Under the pieces are notes generated by a model. It did not search any database. It had not been told where the DNA came from and worked only from the letters and a program-made list of their open reading frames with translations. From Rhizobium favelukesii (GTDB lineage Bacteria; Pseudomonadota; Alphaproteobacteria; Rhizobiales; Rhizobiaceae): a DNA stretch of 64,000 nucleotides. This document shows positions 35,566-44,352 of this stretch, one piece after another. The translations under genes and the position numbers were made by a program. The stretch spans positions 685,001 through 749,000 of the forward strand of contig NZ_HG916852.1 in assembly GCF_000577275.2 (NCBI RefSeq), given 5' to 3'. Numbering within the stretch: the first letter of the stretch is position 1; each line of letters starts with the position of its first letter.

Positions 35566-35799
35566 CTACGCCATCCGTCGTAGCACATCGAGCAGCGTCT
35601 TGGCGTCGTCATTGGCGCCGATCCGCCCGAGGCTGTCGTCTGCAAGCGTGATGATGGCCTCGAGCGCTTCGTCCTCGCTCCAGCCCGCTTCGACCGATGC
35701 CGCGACGAGATCGCGAAATGCGAACTGCAGGGCGTCCTGGCAGCGGATGTCCCGGTCGGGGTCATCGCTGGCGACAAAGGGCTTGTAGATCTCTCTCAT
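35566..35799 (-). CDS. Small conserved-type hypothetical protein
   Basis: The 77-residue acidic protein starts MREIYKPFVASDDPDRDIRC and contains one long helix set (DLVAASVEAGWSEDEALEAI, KTLLDVLRRMA). It looks like the small soluble proteins common in rhizobia. There is no signal peptide or membrane segment. It is probably single-gene. Its 3' end runs into the remnant on the other strand. Confidence 0.6.
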   Translation of the reverse strand: MREIYKPFVASDDPDRDIRCQDALQFAFRDLVAASVEAGWSEDEALEAIITLADDSLGRIGANDDAKTLLDVLRRMA

Positions 35800-36042
35800 C
35801 TCGCTCTCCGCGAATGTGCCGGCGAGGCAGAATAGTCGAGATGAGTTTAAGGAAGTGCTTAAAAATGCGCTACTGTTCAGAAGCTGCGTCGCCTCCGCGA
35901 CGAGCCGGCAATGCCGCTTCGCGGATGGGGTCGCCGGATGGTAACATGATAGTTTGGCGAAGGTTAAATCTCCGAAGGTAGGCCGTTCTCAATTGAATTG
36001 CGCAATGATAATACTATCGGAGCAAACGGAAGGGGATACTCT

Positions 36043-36447
36043 ATGCCACGCATCTCGCAGTTATACTTCAAGACCGCAGTCATATTTCTGATCGTCGGCG
36101 TCGTCATGGGTCTGAACATGGCAATTTCGCAGGATCACAGCGTCATCGGCGCGCATGCGCACTGTAATCTGCTGGGGTGGGTGACCATGGCAATCTTTGG
36201 CGGTTACCATGCGCTCAATCCCCAGAAGGCCGAGAAGCGCCTCGCGATGATCCAGTACTACGTGTACACGGCTGGCATCGCCCTGATGGTGCCGTCGCTC
36301 TACCTCATGCTTCAGGGCAACCCCGCCATGGAGCCGCTTGTCGCTCTTGCGTCGATTATCACTTTGGCAGGCGTCTTGCTCTTCGCCTTCATCATCTTCT
36401 CCAACGGCAAGGTGGTGGTCACACCGTCGGCGCCGTCTTACCGCTGA
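36043..36447 (+). CDS. Small four-helix membrane protein resembling heme-copper oxidase subunit I segments
   Basis: ATG 36043 follows AAGGGG and gives 134 residues with four membrane helices. The sequence SVIGAHAHCNLLGWVTMAIF carries histidines in a pattern like the metal-binding helices of cbb3/NorB-type oxidase subunit I (AHxHxNLLGW). Such short proteins are usually annotated as cytochrome-c-oxidase-like, but they lack the full set of heme and copper ligands, so an oxidase function is unlikely. It may bind heme or act in respiratory assembly. Confidence 0.65.
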   Translation: MPRISQLYFKTAVIFLIVGVVMGLNMAISQDHSVIGAHAHCNLLGWVTMAIFGGYHALNPQKAEKRLAMIQYYVYTAGIALMVPSLYLMLQGNPAMEPLVALASIITLAGVLLFAFIIFSNGKVVVTPSAPSYR

Positions 36448-36576
36448 TGCCAGCCCAATGCGACGTTTGGCAGGGCGTGATCGCCTTGCCGGACGGTCTC
36501 CCTTAGCACAATTTTCGTGCTGGGTGCGATGCCGGTTCGTGCCAGGCGTCACGTTGCGCGGACATCGCGCAGAGAT

Positions 36577-36783
36577 TCAATGGATGATCTGTATGCGGAT
36601 CTGTTCCTTCGCCGCATAGGTGTGGCAATCACTGGCCGCATCGCCGACGAAGATCACGTCGCCATCGGAATCGAACAAGCCCCAGCAGGCCTCGTCGTCG
36701 ACGTAGACCTTTCTGATATAGCCGAACGGTTCGGCATCGATGATGACGCTGGGTGCAACAGGAACAGCCGCAAGTGCTCGCAT
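36577..36783 (-). CDS. Small hypothetical protein
   Basis: ATG 36783 has GGAG at the right distance and gives 68 residues. The product is acidic and strand-rich: EPFGYIRKVYVDDEACWGLF, then DSDGDVIFVGDAASDCHTYA and a C-terminal strand. Resembles small rhizobial proteins that carry a single beta-sheet domain. No known family. No signal peptide. Confidence 0.55.
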   Translation of the reverse strand: MRALAAVPVAPSVIIDAEPFGYIRKVYVDDEACWGLFDSDGDVIFVGDAASDCHTYAAKEQIRIQIIH

Positions 36784-37020
36784 GGATAACTCCAATGAGT
36801 CGTTTCTGTTTTAGTGCACTCTTATATTGCCATTTGAAGCTGACGTGGGCCTATCCTCAGAAATCGGGATGGGAAACTGAGGTTGACGTGCGGGCGAATT
36901 GAAGCCGACCGAATCACCTGGGGTGGTTTGTTTTCCTCCCGCCGCTGGAACAGAAGCGCGTTGCCGTGAACACTCAAAATGCCTATCTAGGATCGGCTAT
37001 CATCACCAAAGGATTTACCC

Positions 37021-37446
37021 ATGGCCGATCTCAAGGCCCGTCCCCGTCCTGTTGGCGCAACCGCCGTTCTTAGCCGTACAGGTTTTCCGCATGTCACCTC
37101 GGCCACCAAGGGTGAGCTCGATATCGTCACCGGCGCCTCGCAGCCCGGCTTCAATCCGCTGGATCTCCTCTATGCGTCGTTGTCGGCCTGTCTCGTACTG
37201 AGCGCGCGCATTGCTGCGAGCCAGATGGGCATTCTCGACCGGGTCACCGAGATTACCGCCGACGTCACCGGCGAGAAGGCGAGTGAGGGGCCGTCTCGCG
37301 TCCAGGTATTCAACATCGCCTTCTCGATCAAGGGCGACCTCGACGAGGAAACGCGCCTGAAGATCGCGCATGCGGCGGAGGAGATCTGTACGGTCAGCAA
37401 CACCATCCGTGGCACGCCGGAATTTTCGACCATCATCACCGGCTGA
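37021..37446 (+). CDS. OsmC family protein
   Basis: This 141-residue OsmC/Ohr-type protein has LLYASLSACLVLSARIAASQ with the first Cys and EEICTVSNTIRG with the second. These two cysteines form the peroxidatic pair in this family, which reduces organic hydroperoxides or handles other thiol stress. The typical Arg in the N-terminal half is less clear, so OsmC-like is safer than Ohr. It is monocistronic. Confidence 0.88.
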   Translation: MADLKARPRPVGATAVLSRTGFPHVTSATKGELDIVTGASQPGFNPLDLLYASLSACLVLSARIAASQMGILDRVTEITADVTGEKASEGPSRVQVFNIAFSIKGDLDEETRLKIAHAAEEICTVSNTIRGTPEFSTIITG

Positions 37447-37592
37447 TTGGCGGTGCTGCAAATTCGCATCGGCGGACAATAAGATTGCGCTTTTGCCTGC
37501 GCTCGTCGTTCATTGGCTATCCGCCCGCCACAGCTTCTGATAGGTCCGATGCTCGCCGCCAGCCTTGAGGCGGTGAGAAAGCATCGAGAGTC

Positions 37593-38489
37593 ATGTCGCA
37601 GGCCGCTTCCGCCATCGCCGAAACCCCCAGGTCCAACCGATTTGCGCTTGCCGCCCTGATCCTCGGCGGCGCGGCGATCGGCGGCTCGCCAATCTTCGTG
37701 CGGCTGTCGGACGTCGGGCCGATGGCCACGGCTTTCTGGCGGGTTGCCCTGGCCTTGATTCCGATCTTCATCTCCTCGCTTGCCAAGGGCAAGGATGCCG
37801 GGCCGAAGCCTGAAAAGGCCTCGGATTATGCCCTGCTGATCCTGCCTGGTGTCGTCCTCGCCATGGATCTTGCCGCCTGGCATCTCTCCATCACCATGAC
37901 GTCGGTGGCCAATGCAACGCTGCTCGCCAATCTTGCCCCCGTCTTCGTCACGATAATCGGACTTCTGTTTTTCGGCGCAGTGGTCACCCGCGTCTTCGTT
38001 CTCGGCCTCGTATTGGCGCTCGCCGGCGTGGTCATCCTGAAGGGCGGCCCCGCGGCGCTCGGCAATGGCGACCTGCGCGGCGATGGTGTGGCGGTGGTCG
38101 CAGCCGTGTTCTATGCGGGTTACATCCTGGCGATTGGCAAGCTGCGCAGCCGCTTCGATACGGTCCGCATCATGCTCTGGAGCACCGCGTCGGCCGCTGT
38201 CTGCATCTTCCCGCTCGGATTCTTCTACGAAGACCAAATGCTGCCGCCGACAGCCTATGGTTGGGCGATCGTCTTCGGCCTCGCCTTCGTCAGTCATGCG
38301 AGTGGACAGGTGGCCATCGCCTATGCGCTTGCCTACCTGCCGGCGGCCTTCTCGTCACTGACGCTGCTGCTGCAGCCCATCGTGGCGGCAATTCTCGCCT
38401 GGGTTCTGCTCAGCGAGCCGATCGGGCCAATGCAGGCGATCGGCGGCGGCGTTGTGCTCGCCGGGATTCTGGTTGCCCGGCGAGGCTGA
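37593..38489 (+). CDS. DMT superfamily (EamA) transporter
   Basis: The 298-residue protein has ten hydrophobic helices in two EamA repeats (about 18-145 and 160-298). Characteristic segments are AAIGGSPIFVRLSDVGPMAT, NATLLANLAPVFVTIIGLLF and SLTLLLQPIVAAILAWVLLS. Family members export amino acids, metabolites or drugs. It converges on the polysaccharide pyruvyltransferase with 6 bases between the stops. Confidence 0.9.
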   Translation: MSQAASAIAETPRSNRFALAALILGGAAIGGSPIFVRLSDVGPMATAFWRVALALIPIFISSLAKGKDAGPKPEKASDYALLILPGVVLAMDLAAWHLSITMTSVANATLLANLAPVFVTIIGLLFFGAVVTRVFVLGLVLALAGVVILKGGPAALGNGDLRGDGVAVVAAVFYAGYILAIGKLRSRFDTVRIMLWSTASAAVCIFPLGFFYEDQMLPPTAYGWAIVFGLAFVSHASGQVAIAYALAYLPAAFSSLTLLLQPIVAAILAWVLLSEPIGPMQAIGGGVVLAGILVARRG

Positions 38490-38495
38490 TTTCAA

Positions 38496-39515
38496 TCAGG
38501 CGACCGCTGCCGGGGCGACCCTGCGTGCATCGAGAATGGCGAGTGCCTCGTCGACCGTCGAGGCAAGCTCTGCCTTGTCGCTGTTGCAGGTGCCCCACGC
38601 CTCGATGAAGCTGCTCGTCTTGCCGTAGCTGTTGTCGAGAACGCAATGATCGGCGCCCAAGAGCACGCACATGATATGACCGTGCATGCGGTCGGTGATG
38701 ACCTGGCGCGCCGAGCTGAGCAGGGCGACGCCACGGTCGAAGCGCTGCTGCGCCCGTTCACGATAGGCAAGCTCGGTCATCCGCGCCCGACCGCCGATGC
38801 GGCCGGTCAGCAGGCCTTTCAAAATTGCGGCACGCTTTGTCTGGCGCTGGAAATCGGCGGGCTCGTCGGGCCAGTCCGACTTTACCGTGCCCGGACGCAA
38901 TGTTGCAGCGGTCAGGTCCTGTGCAGCGCCGACTTCCTGGTCTTCGCGCAGATTGAGCAGCAGCTCATGTTGCGCCGCCGGGCGAGCGACCGGCCCGATG
39001 CAGAAAGCCATGTCGGGGCAAAGGCGTGTTTCGCATGGGAACCAGCGCCGGGCAAATTCCAGGCTTCGCTGGTCGCGGACGAGAAGCGTGAACTGGCCGT
39101 GGCGCTCGATCGCGCGCGCGGTGCTGTCGATGTTGGCCTGCTCCTTGAAGTGGATCGTCTGCGGCATCTGCACGATCGGGCGGCCCTTGTGCTTGTTGAG
39201 CAGACCTTCACGGAACTGGCGATAGCCGGCCCAGATGTCGCCGAAATTGCCGCCGCCGTGCAGGAAGATGCGACCGCTGCCGATCGTGCCCAGCATGCGA
39301 CCTTCATCATACGTCGGAATTTCTGTCACAAAGGACGGGCGCGTGCGTTTGCCGTCGAAATAGGCAAGTTCGCCGAGCCAGATTGCGCTGTCGCCGATGT
39401 TGTAGTGGTTCGGAAAGTCGAGAAGCGCAAAACGCTCGGAGGGATCAAAGAGATCGGAAAGGCAATTGGCGATCACGCCCTGAAGGCGGTTGATGATCGT
39501 AATATTGGATTCCAT
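38496..39515 (-). CDS. Polysaccharide pyruvyl transferase family protein
   Basis: ATG 39515 after AAGGAGC gives 339 residues. The sequence has PNHYNIGDSAIWLGE (about 35-49), FLHGGGNFGDIWAGYRQFRE, QMPQTIHFKE and the C-terminal ITDRMHGHIMCVLLG, which is the signature of ExoV/CsaB-like enzymes that add a ketal pyruvate to polysaccharide sugars using PEP. It is the last gene of a minus-strand cluster with a flippase and a GT2 enzyme, so it probably decorates an exported surface polysaccharide. Confidence 0.88.
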   Translation of the reverse strand: MESNITIINRLQGVIANCLSDLFDPSERFALLDFPNHYNIGDSAIWLGELAYFDGKRTRPSFVTEIPTYDEGRMLGTIGSGRIFLHGGGNFGDIWAGYRQFREGLLNKHKGRPIVQMPQTIHFKEQANIDSTARAIERHGQFTLLVRDQRSLEFARRWFPCETRLCPDMAFCIGPVARPAAQHELLLNLREDQEVGAAQDLTAATLRPGTVKSDWPDEPADFQRQTKRAAILKGLLTGRIGGRARMTELAYRERAQQRFDRGVALLSSARQVITDRMHGHIMCVLLGADHCVLDNSYGKTSSFIEAWGTCNSDKAELASTVDEALAILDARRVAPAAVA

Positions 39516-39556
39516 TAAATGCTCCTTGTTTGCGGACAAGTGGTCCATGCAAGCGG

Positions 39557-41047
39557 CTATGCTTCGGCCTGTTTGCGGAATGGGTTGAGGGACATGGCGA
39601 GTGCGATATAGGGGCGGATGACCGAGCGGCCGAAGATCGGCAGGAAGGCAAGGTAGATCGCTCCGCCAAGGCCGATGCTAAGGCCGAGCGCCAGCCAGCG
39701 GTTGTGAACGCGCGCCAGGATGACGGGATTCGCAAACCAGACGCAGACGGCCATGAGTGCAGCGCCGCAGAACGGCAGGGCGACGGCCTTCAGTGTGCTC
39801 TTGGCGTCGATGTGCGCATATCGTGCCAGGACATATTGCTGATAGGGCATCGTCAGCCAGGCACGCAGCGTATAGCCCGCCGCGACTGCAACGACGCCGT
39901 AGGGAACGAGCAGCCAGGTCAGGATCAGCGTCGTCACGAGCTGCAAGGCGGCGACGGAAAGGATCGATTCCGCCCGGTTGACCGCAGAGAGCGCGGATGA
40001 GGCGAAGAAGTTCATGACGAAGGGAACCGCCATCAGCACCAGCACGGTCGCGATGTCTCCGGCATTGCCCCACTTGTTGCCGAAGAGCAGCGCGATCATG
40101 TCGTTGGACAAGGCGCCGAAGCCGAGCAGCAGCGGAATGGTGCCAAGCGCGGCTGCACCGACGATCTTGTTGTAGGCATTGCGGAAGGCGGTGGCGTCAT
40201 TCTGCAGGCGCGACAGCGTGACGAGCGACACGCTGCCGATCGGCGCAAGCACCGCCTGGCCGATCAGCTCGATCAGCCGCCAGGCAATGCGATAACGGCC
40301 GACTTCGACCGGGCCGAACCAGCGCGAAATGAAGATGTCCTGTACGCGGGCAAGCAACATCCACATCAGCTGGGTGACGACGAGGCTGATGCTGAAGAGG
40401 AAGACGGAGCGGAACATCGTGACGTTGAAGCGAAACTTCGGCATCCAGGGGTAGTAGTACCACCCGAGCAGCACGGTCACGGCGGCGTTGACTGCGGTCT
40501 GCGCGACGAGCGCCCATACGCCCCAGCCGAGAAAGGCGCAGACGACGGCGGTGATGCCGGATAGCAGGCTCGCGGCAATTGCCTGCCCGGCGAGGCTCTT
40601 GTGGCCAAATTCACGGGCGAGGCGAGCATTGTGGATGACCGCCAGCGAGGAAATCGGAAGCAGCGGCGCGAGCCAGCGAAGAATGCCGGAAACGGACGGA
40701 TCGCGCACCAGATCGCCGTAATAGGGCGCAAAGAAGAACACCAGCGAGGCAACGATGCCGCTAAAGGCGATCGTCGCCCAGAAGGTCGTGTCGGCAAGCT
40801 CCTCGTCGAGATCGAGCTGGCGTGTAACAGCATCGCCGAGGCCCGCATAGGCAAGCACGCGGCCGATTTCCACGAACAGGCTTGCAAGCGCAAAGGTGCC
40901 GAAATCGCCGGGGCCGAGAATGCGCGCAAGGATGACGAAGATCACAAAGGTTGCGATCGTGCTCCAGGCCACCCGGATGACCGACCACAGGACGGAGAGC
41001 GCGGTTTTCTTCTTAAGCTCGGCGTGGGCAATTGCCGTATCGGCCAT
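39557..41047 (-). CDS. Oligosaccharide flippase (Wzx/polysaccharide biosynthesis family)
   Basis: The 496-residue protein has about 12-14 membrane segments and the MOP/PST flippase pattern (VARILGPGDFGTFALASLFV near the start, RYRIAWRLIELIGQAVLAPI at the centre). Such proteins move lipid-linked polysaccharide repeat units across the inner membrane. It lies between a GT2 gene and the pyruvyltransferase, 41 bases upstream of the latter, consistent with one transcript. Confidence 0.9.
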   Translation of the reverse strand: MADTAIAHAELKKKTALSVLWSVIRVAWSTIATFVIFVILARILGPGDFGTFALASLFVEIGRVLAYAGLGDAVTRQLDLDEELADTTFWATIAFSGIVASLVFFFAPYYGDLVRDPSVSGILRWLAPLLPISSLAVIHNARLAREFGHKSLAGQAIAASLLSGITAVVCAFLGWGVWALVAQTAVNAAVTVLLGWYYYPWMPKFRFNVTMFRSVFLFSISLVVTQLMWMLLARVQDIFISRWFGPVEVGRYRIAWRLIELIGQAVLAPIGSVSLVTLSRLQNDATAFRNAYNKIVGAAALGTIPLLLGFGALSNDMIALLFGNKWGNAGDIATVLVLMAVPFVMNFFASSALSAVNRAESILSVAALQLVTTLILTWLLVPYGVVAVAAGYTLRAWLTMPYQQYVLARYAHIDAKSTLKAVALPFCGAALMAVCVWFANPVILARVHNRWLALGLSIGLGGAIYLAFLPIFGRSVIRPYIALAMSLNPFRKQAEA

Positions 41048-41114
41048 GCATTATCCCATCGAATTTGGTTCGCAAAGGCTTGCGCGTTGGTTCTGTTGGC
41101 GGCGTGCGGCTGCC

Positions 41115-41998
41115 TCAGGCGGGCTGCCTTGCCTTTGGAGCCCGCCAATAGGCGAGCATGCCGGTAAGGTTGTCACGAAGCTGGCTGCGGTAGCTCAGGC
41201 CGAGTTCCTCGTTGAGTTTTTGGCGCCCCATGGCTTCCATGACCGCCTGGCGGATTTCCCAGCGCAGCATGCCGCGCATGTTTGAGCGGCGATCGAAGAG
41301 ATATTTGGCATACAGTGCTCCGTTGCCGAAGGCGTAGCCGGTCTGGAGGCGCTTGATGTCCGCGAGCTCGCGACGCCCATGGAAGTGCTTGACAGCAAAA
41401 TCCGGCAGATATTCGACACGCACACCGGCATTGAAGGCGCGGTGCACATAGTCGGTATCCTCTCCGGAGCGGAACGGCGATCCGGCCCCGAAGCGAGTAT
41501 CGAAGAGGCCGATCTTCTCGACCAGCGCATAGGGAAACGCCATGTTGGCGCCATGAACGAAGCCGCCGGCATGCAGGTCGCTGGTCAGTACCGCAGGTTC
41601 CATCTCGGGCTTGATCGTCACCGGCAGGTCGCGTGTATCGCCAAGCTCGATCCGGCCGCCGCGCATGACCATCTCCGTATCCGAGCTGAAAAGCGCCGCA
41701 AGCGTGCTGAAATAGTCGGGGAAGATCTCGCAATCGTCGTCGGTAAAGGCGAGGATGCGTCCCCTGGCGGCTTTGAGCCCCACATTGCGTGCGACGGCGA
41801 GGCCCGGTTTGACCTCGTAGATCAGGTTGGTCTTGATCGGAGCGGTCGACGCCCACTGTTGTCCACGAAGACCAGTTCAAGTCTCAAATAGTCTGCCTGG
41901 CGGGCGGCTTCAGAAACGGCATCCAGGCAGTTTGTCAGTCCATAGGCCCGATTTCTCGACGAGATGATCAGGCTGATGTCCACGGGCCGAGGAGGCAT
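41115..41998 (-). pseudogene. Family 2 glycosyltransferase, frameshifted
   Basis: ATG 41998 opens MPPRPVDISLIISSRNRAYG, the usual GT2 N-terminus, reaching LELVFVDNSG, after which the frame stops within ten residues. In the adjacent frame the protein resumes as ASTAPIKTNLIYEVKPGLAV, then GLKAARGRILAFTDDDC (the DxD-type metal site) and the acceptor domain with RSGEDTDYVHRAF. One added base at the CCC 41852-41854 (GGG on the coding strand) restores an approximately 294-residue GT2. It is the first gene of the polysaccharide cluster. Confidence 0.8.
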
Positions 41999-42322
41999 TC
42001 AATTTCCCCTTCTGCGATCGATGTCGAAGCGAGGATAGGGCTGGGATCCCGCTTCGGCAAGGAGCATTTTTGCGGTGCAGCAAAATAGAACAGATGGAGC
42101 AGTTCGCAGACGAATGTGGTAATTTCTTGCCTTAAATAGATATGAAGTTAATATAAATATAGATCTTATGTTAAGTCGCAGCCTTATATGAAAAGAATAG
42201 TCAAAAGTAATCTATTAAAATTCTATATCACGCACTGCCAAATTTTGTATTGGTTTATCAATGGAGAGTTTATGTAAGAGTGTTAAGATATATAGTATAG
42301 ATTTTAGAACGCTGGTGGTGAT
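41999..42322. other. Very AT-rich leader upstream of polysaccharide cluster
   Basis: Bases of about 42060-42320 are strikingly AT-rich against a GC-rich genome, with many TATAAA-like and TTAA stretches and no gene. It is the natural promoter region of the minus-strand polysaccharide operon. AT-rich leaders of this type are targets of MucR/Ros or H-NS-like silencers in rhizobia (inference). It could also mark a horizontal-transfer boundary. Confidence 0.55.
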
Positions 42323-42634
42323 TTATTTCAATAATCGATGCGTTGTAATAGATGATACAGGCTCCTTCAGATCTATGGAGAAATAAACAGAAGCATCCTT
42401 CTGGGTGGCAATAATTGATAGCTCCAGCGCCCGGCGATCACTGTTCAGATACGAGATGAAATAGGATTTCGCCCCCTGAAGGGTCGTTTGGCCTTTGTTC
42501 ACTGCCCGCTTCAGATAAATCAATAGACGGTTGTTCGCCGAGGACGTCGCGCAGACCGAGTTGCTACTCTGGGGCAACGCGAAGACGTGGGTTTGCGCAA
42601 GGGCTTGAGCGTCCGGGGCGTGCTTGAAAGGCAA
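42323..42634 (-). pseudogene. Orphan ORF or gene remnant without good start
   Basis: The frame gives 103 residues only from a TTG codon with no ribosome site, and a stop lies 15 codons further upstream. The text is protein-like (NNRLLIYLKRAVNKGQTTLQ, SYFISYLNSDRRALELSII), but GC content falls toward its 3' end into the AT-rich region. It may be the 3' part of an acquired gene that lost its start. No family recognised. Confidence 0.35.
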
Positions 42635-42729
42635 GCGACCGCTGGTGCTCGCACCCGGCGAAGATGCTTAAGTTGATGCTGCCTGGCGAATCGCACGCCA
42701 TGCCCGCCTCGCTTGAAGGCGCCTCCAAG

Positions 42730-44352
42730 TCAGTTGATTTGCTGTGACAGCCATTTCTGGATGATCGAAACGTCGGCGTCGCCGAGATCGTGTCCGCCCG
42801 AGATGACGTCCGAATCGACGGTCGCTCCCGATTGCTTCAGGCGTGTTTCGAGCTCGCTGGCATACTTGCCGTAAGCATCCGTCTTGCCGCTGATGACCAG
42901 AAGATCGGTGCCCTTGAGATCGGCGTGTGGAAACGTCTTCAGGACCGGCATGGAGCGCAACAGAACCGCTTTGTGCACCAGATTCGGATGCAGATAGAGG
43001 AGCGAGTTGAGCAGGTTCGCGCCGTTGGAATAGCCGACATAGACGATCCTCTTCGGATCCAGGCCGTATGACGACACGGCGCCTTCGATGAAGGCGGCGA
43101 AGGCTTCGGCTTCGCTCTTGATATCGTCCTGATCGAAGGAGAACGGCGTGATGCGCTTGTACCAGCGCGGAATACCTTCCTCGGTCGCGCGTCCGCGCAC
43201 GCCCAGCAGCGTGGCACGCGGGGCAGCCTCGTGCAGCAGGGGCATCAGCGTCGTCTCGTTCCCGCCCGAGCCGTGCAACAGCACGAAGACGCTGCCGTCA
43301 GGGTCCGGCGGCGTATAGAAGCGGTGCACGAAGGGCAGGTCGCGATAGTTGACACGGGGCTCGCCGGGCATCGAAAACTGCGGCAGCAAGACCTTTAGGT
43401 CCTTGAGGTCGGTGATCGGATCCTTGGGAACGAAGAGCTTGGTGCCGAGCGTGGGCTGCGGCTCGTCCACCGTCATGCCGGGCTTGTCTGTCGCCAGTTC
43501 GATCAGCGTGCCACCCGGCTCGCGGGCATAGAGCGATTCGAAGTATTTGCGATCGTGCAGGTTCGTCGCCGCCGCGCCGTCCTCCTTCAGTGCATCGTGG
43601 ACCTTGTGAAGTTGCTTTTCGTCGGCGGCGCGGAACGCGACGTGATCGGCCGTCCCGGTGCCCGGCGCGCCAGACCAGAAGCCCTGGGCATCCCTGATGT
43701 CGACAATATCGCCTGATTGCGAGACAAGCCGGTCGATGTTGCCGTGGTTGGCCTGGAAACGGTAGCCGAAATGGCGCTCCACGAAGTCACGGCTTTCGGC
43801 CGGTTTCTCCGTCAGCATGGTAACGCCGCGCACCCGTTGAACGGCGTGCTCGACCGGCACGCCAGCGCCATCCCAGGCGGCCGGTGATTTCAGATCGCGG
43901 GCACCGGCGAGCTTGACGATGATGTTATCGGGGTCTTTCAGGCGCAGAACGGGTTCGCCAAACTCATCGGCCGGACCTTCCGAGCGAAGCCCGAAACTCA
44001 TGCAGCGGGTGAGCCAATAGCCGATGCTGGCAGGATCGATCGCCAGTGACAACTCACCGATCTGGCTGTGGCCGACGCGGCCGGGTGAACCGTCCTCCCA
44101 TACCAGGAACGTCACGAGCGACCCCGGGCTGCCTACGGTGTCCCCATAGAAGAGATGAAGCTGTGTAGCATCTTCAAAACCGGCGGTCTGCTTGACCAGC
44201 CGCATGCCAAGAAACCCCGCGTAGAAGTCCACGTTTGCCTGCACCTTTCGGGTAAGGAGGGTGACGTGATGGATGCCAGATACCATTGAGTACAGTCCGG
44301 ATGGGTTGGAAGGCGTCGTGAGCGCCAGAATCAGTGCGAGTATAAACGTCAT
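42730..44352 (-). CDS. Glyoxalase/extradiol dioxygenase fused to an alpha/beta-hydrolase (MhqO-MhqD-like fusion)
   Basis: Residues about 25-305 form two VOC modules like MhqO/YkcA ring-cleaving proteins (GIHHVTLLTRKVQANVDFYA, HLFYGDTVGSPGSLVTFL, TADHVAFRA, REPGGTLIELATDKPG with metal His/Glu positions). Residues about 340-540 form a phospholipase/carboxylesterase hydrolase like MhqD: FVLLHGSGGNE, the nucleophile in VYVGYSNGANL (Ser) and the catalytic His in SGGHDLGDADV. In Bacillus the two activities are separate genes induced by quinones. The start overlaps the upstream kinase (ATGA at 44352-44349), though ATG 44286 gives the more typical VOC N-terminus. Probable role: detoxifying quinones or aromatic electrophiles. 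Confidence 0.85.
   Translation of the reverse strand: MTFILALILALTTPSNPSGLYSMVSGIHHVTLLTRKVQANVDFYAGFLGMRLVKQTAGFEDATQLHLFYGDTVGSPGSLVTFLVWEDGSPGRVGHSQIGELSLAIDPASIGYWLTRCMSFGLRSEGPADEFGEPVLRLKDPDNIIVKLAGARDLKSPAAWDGAGVPVEHAVQRVRGVTMLTEKPAESRDFVERHFGYRFQANHGNIDRLVSQSGDIVDIRDAQGFWSGAPGTGTADHVAFRAADEKQLHKVHDALKEDGAAATNLHDRKYFESLYAREPGGTLIELATDKPGMTVDEPQPTLGTKLFVPKDPITDLKDLKVLLPQFSMPGEPRVNYRDLPFVHRFYTPPDPDGSVFVLLHGSGGNETTLMPLLHEAAPRATLLGVRGRATEEGIPRWYKRITPFSFDQDDIKSEAEAFAAFIEGAVSSYGLDPKRIVYVGYSNGANLLNSLLYLHPNLVHKAVLLRSMPVLKTFPHADLKGTDLLVISGKTDAYGKYASELETRLKQSGATVDSDVISGGHDLGDADVSIIQKWLSQQIN

Noticed and set aside
35048..35788. Continuous 246-codon plus-strand frame
   Set aside because: Only about 35130-35560 reads like protein. 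The ends are antisense of neighbouring frames, so it was listed as a remnant, not a gene.
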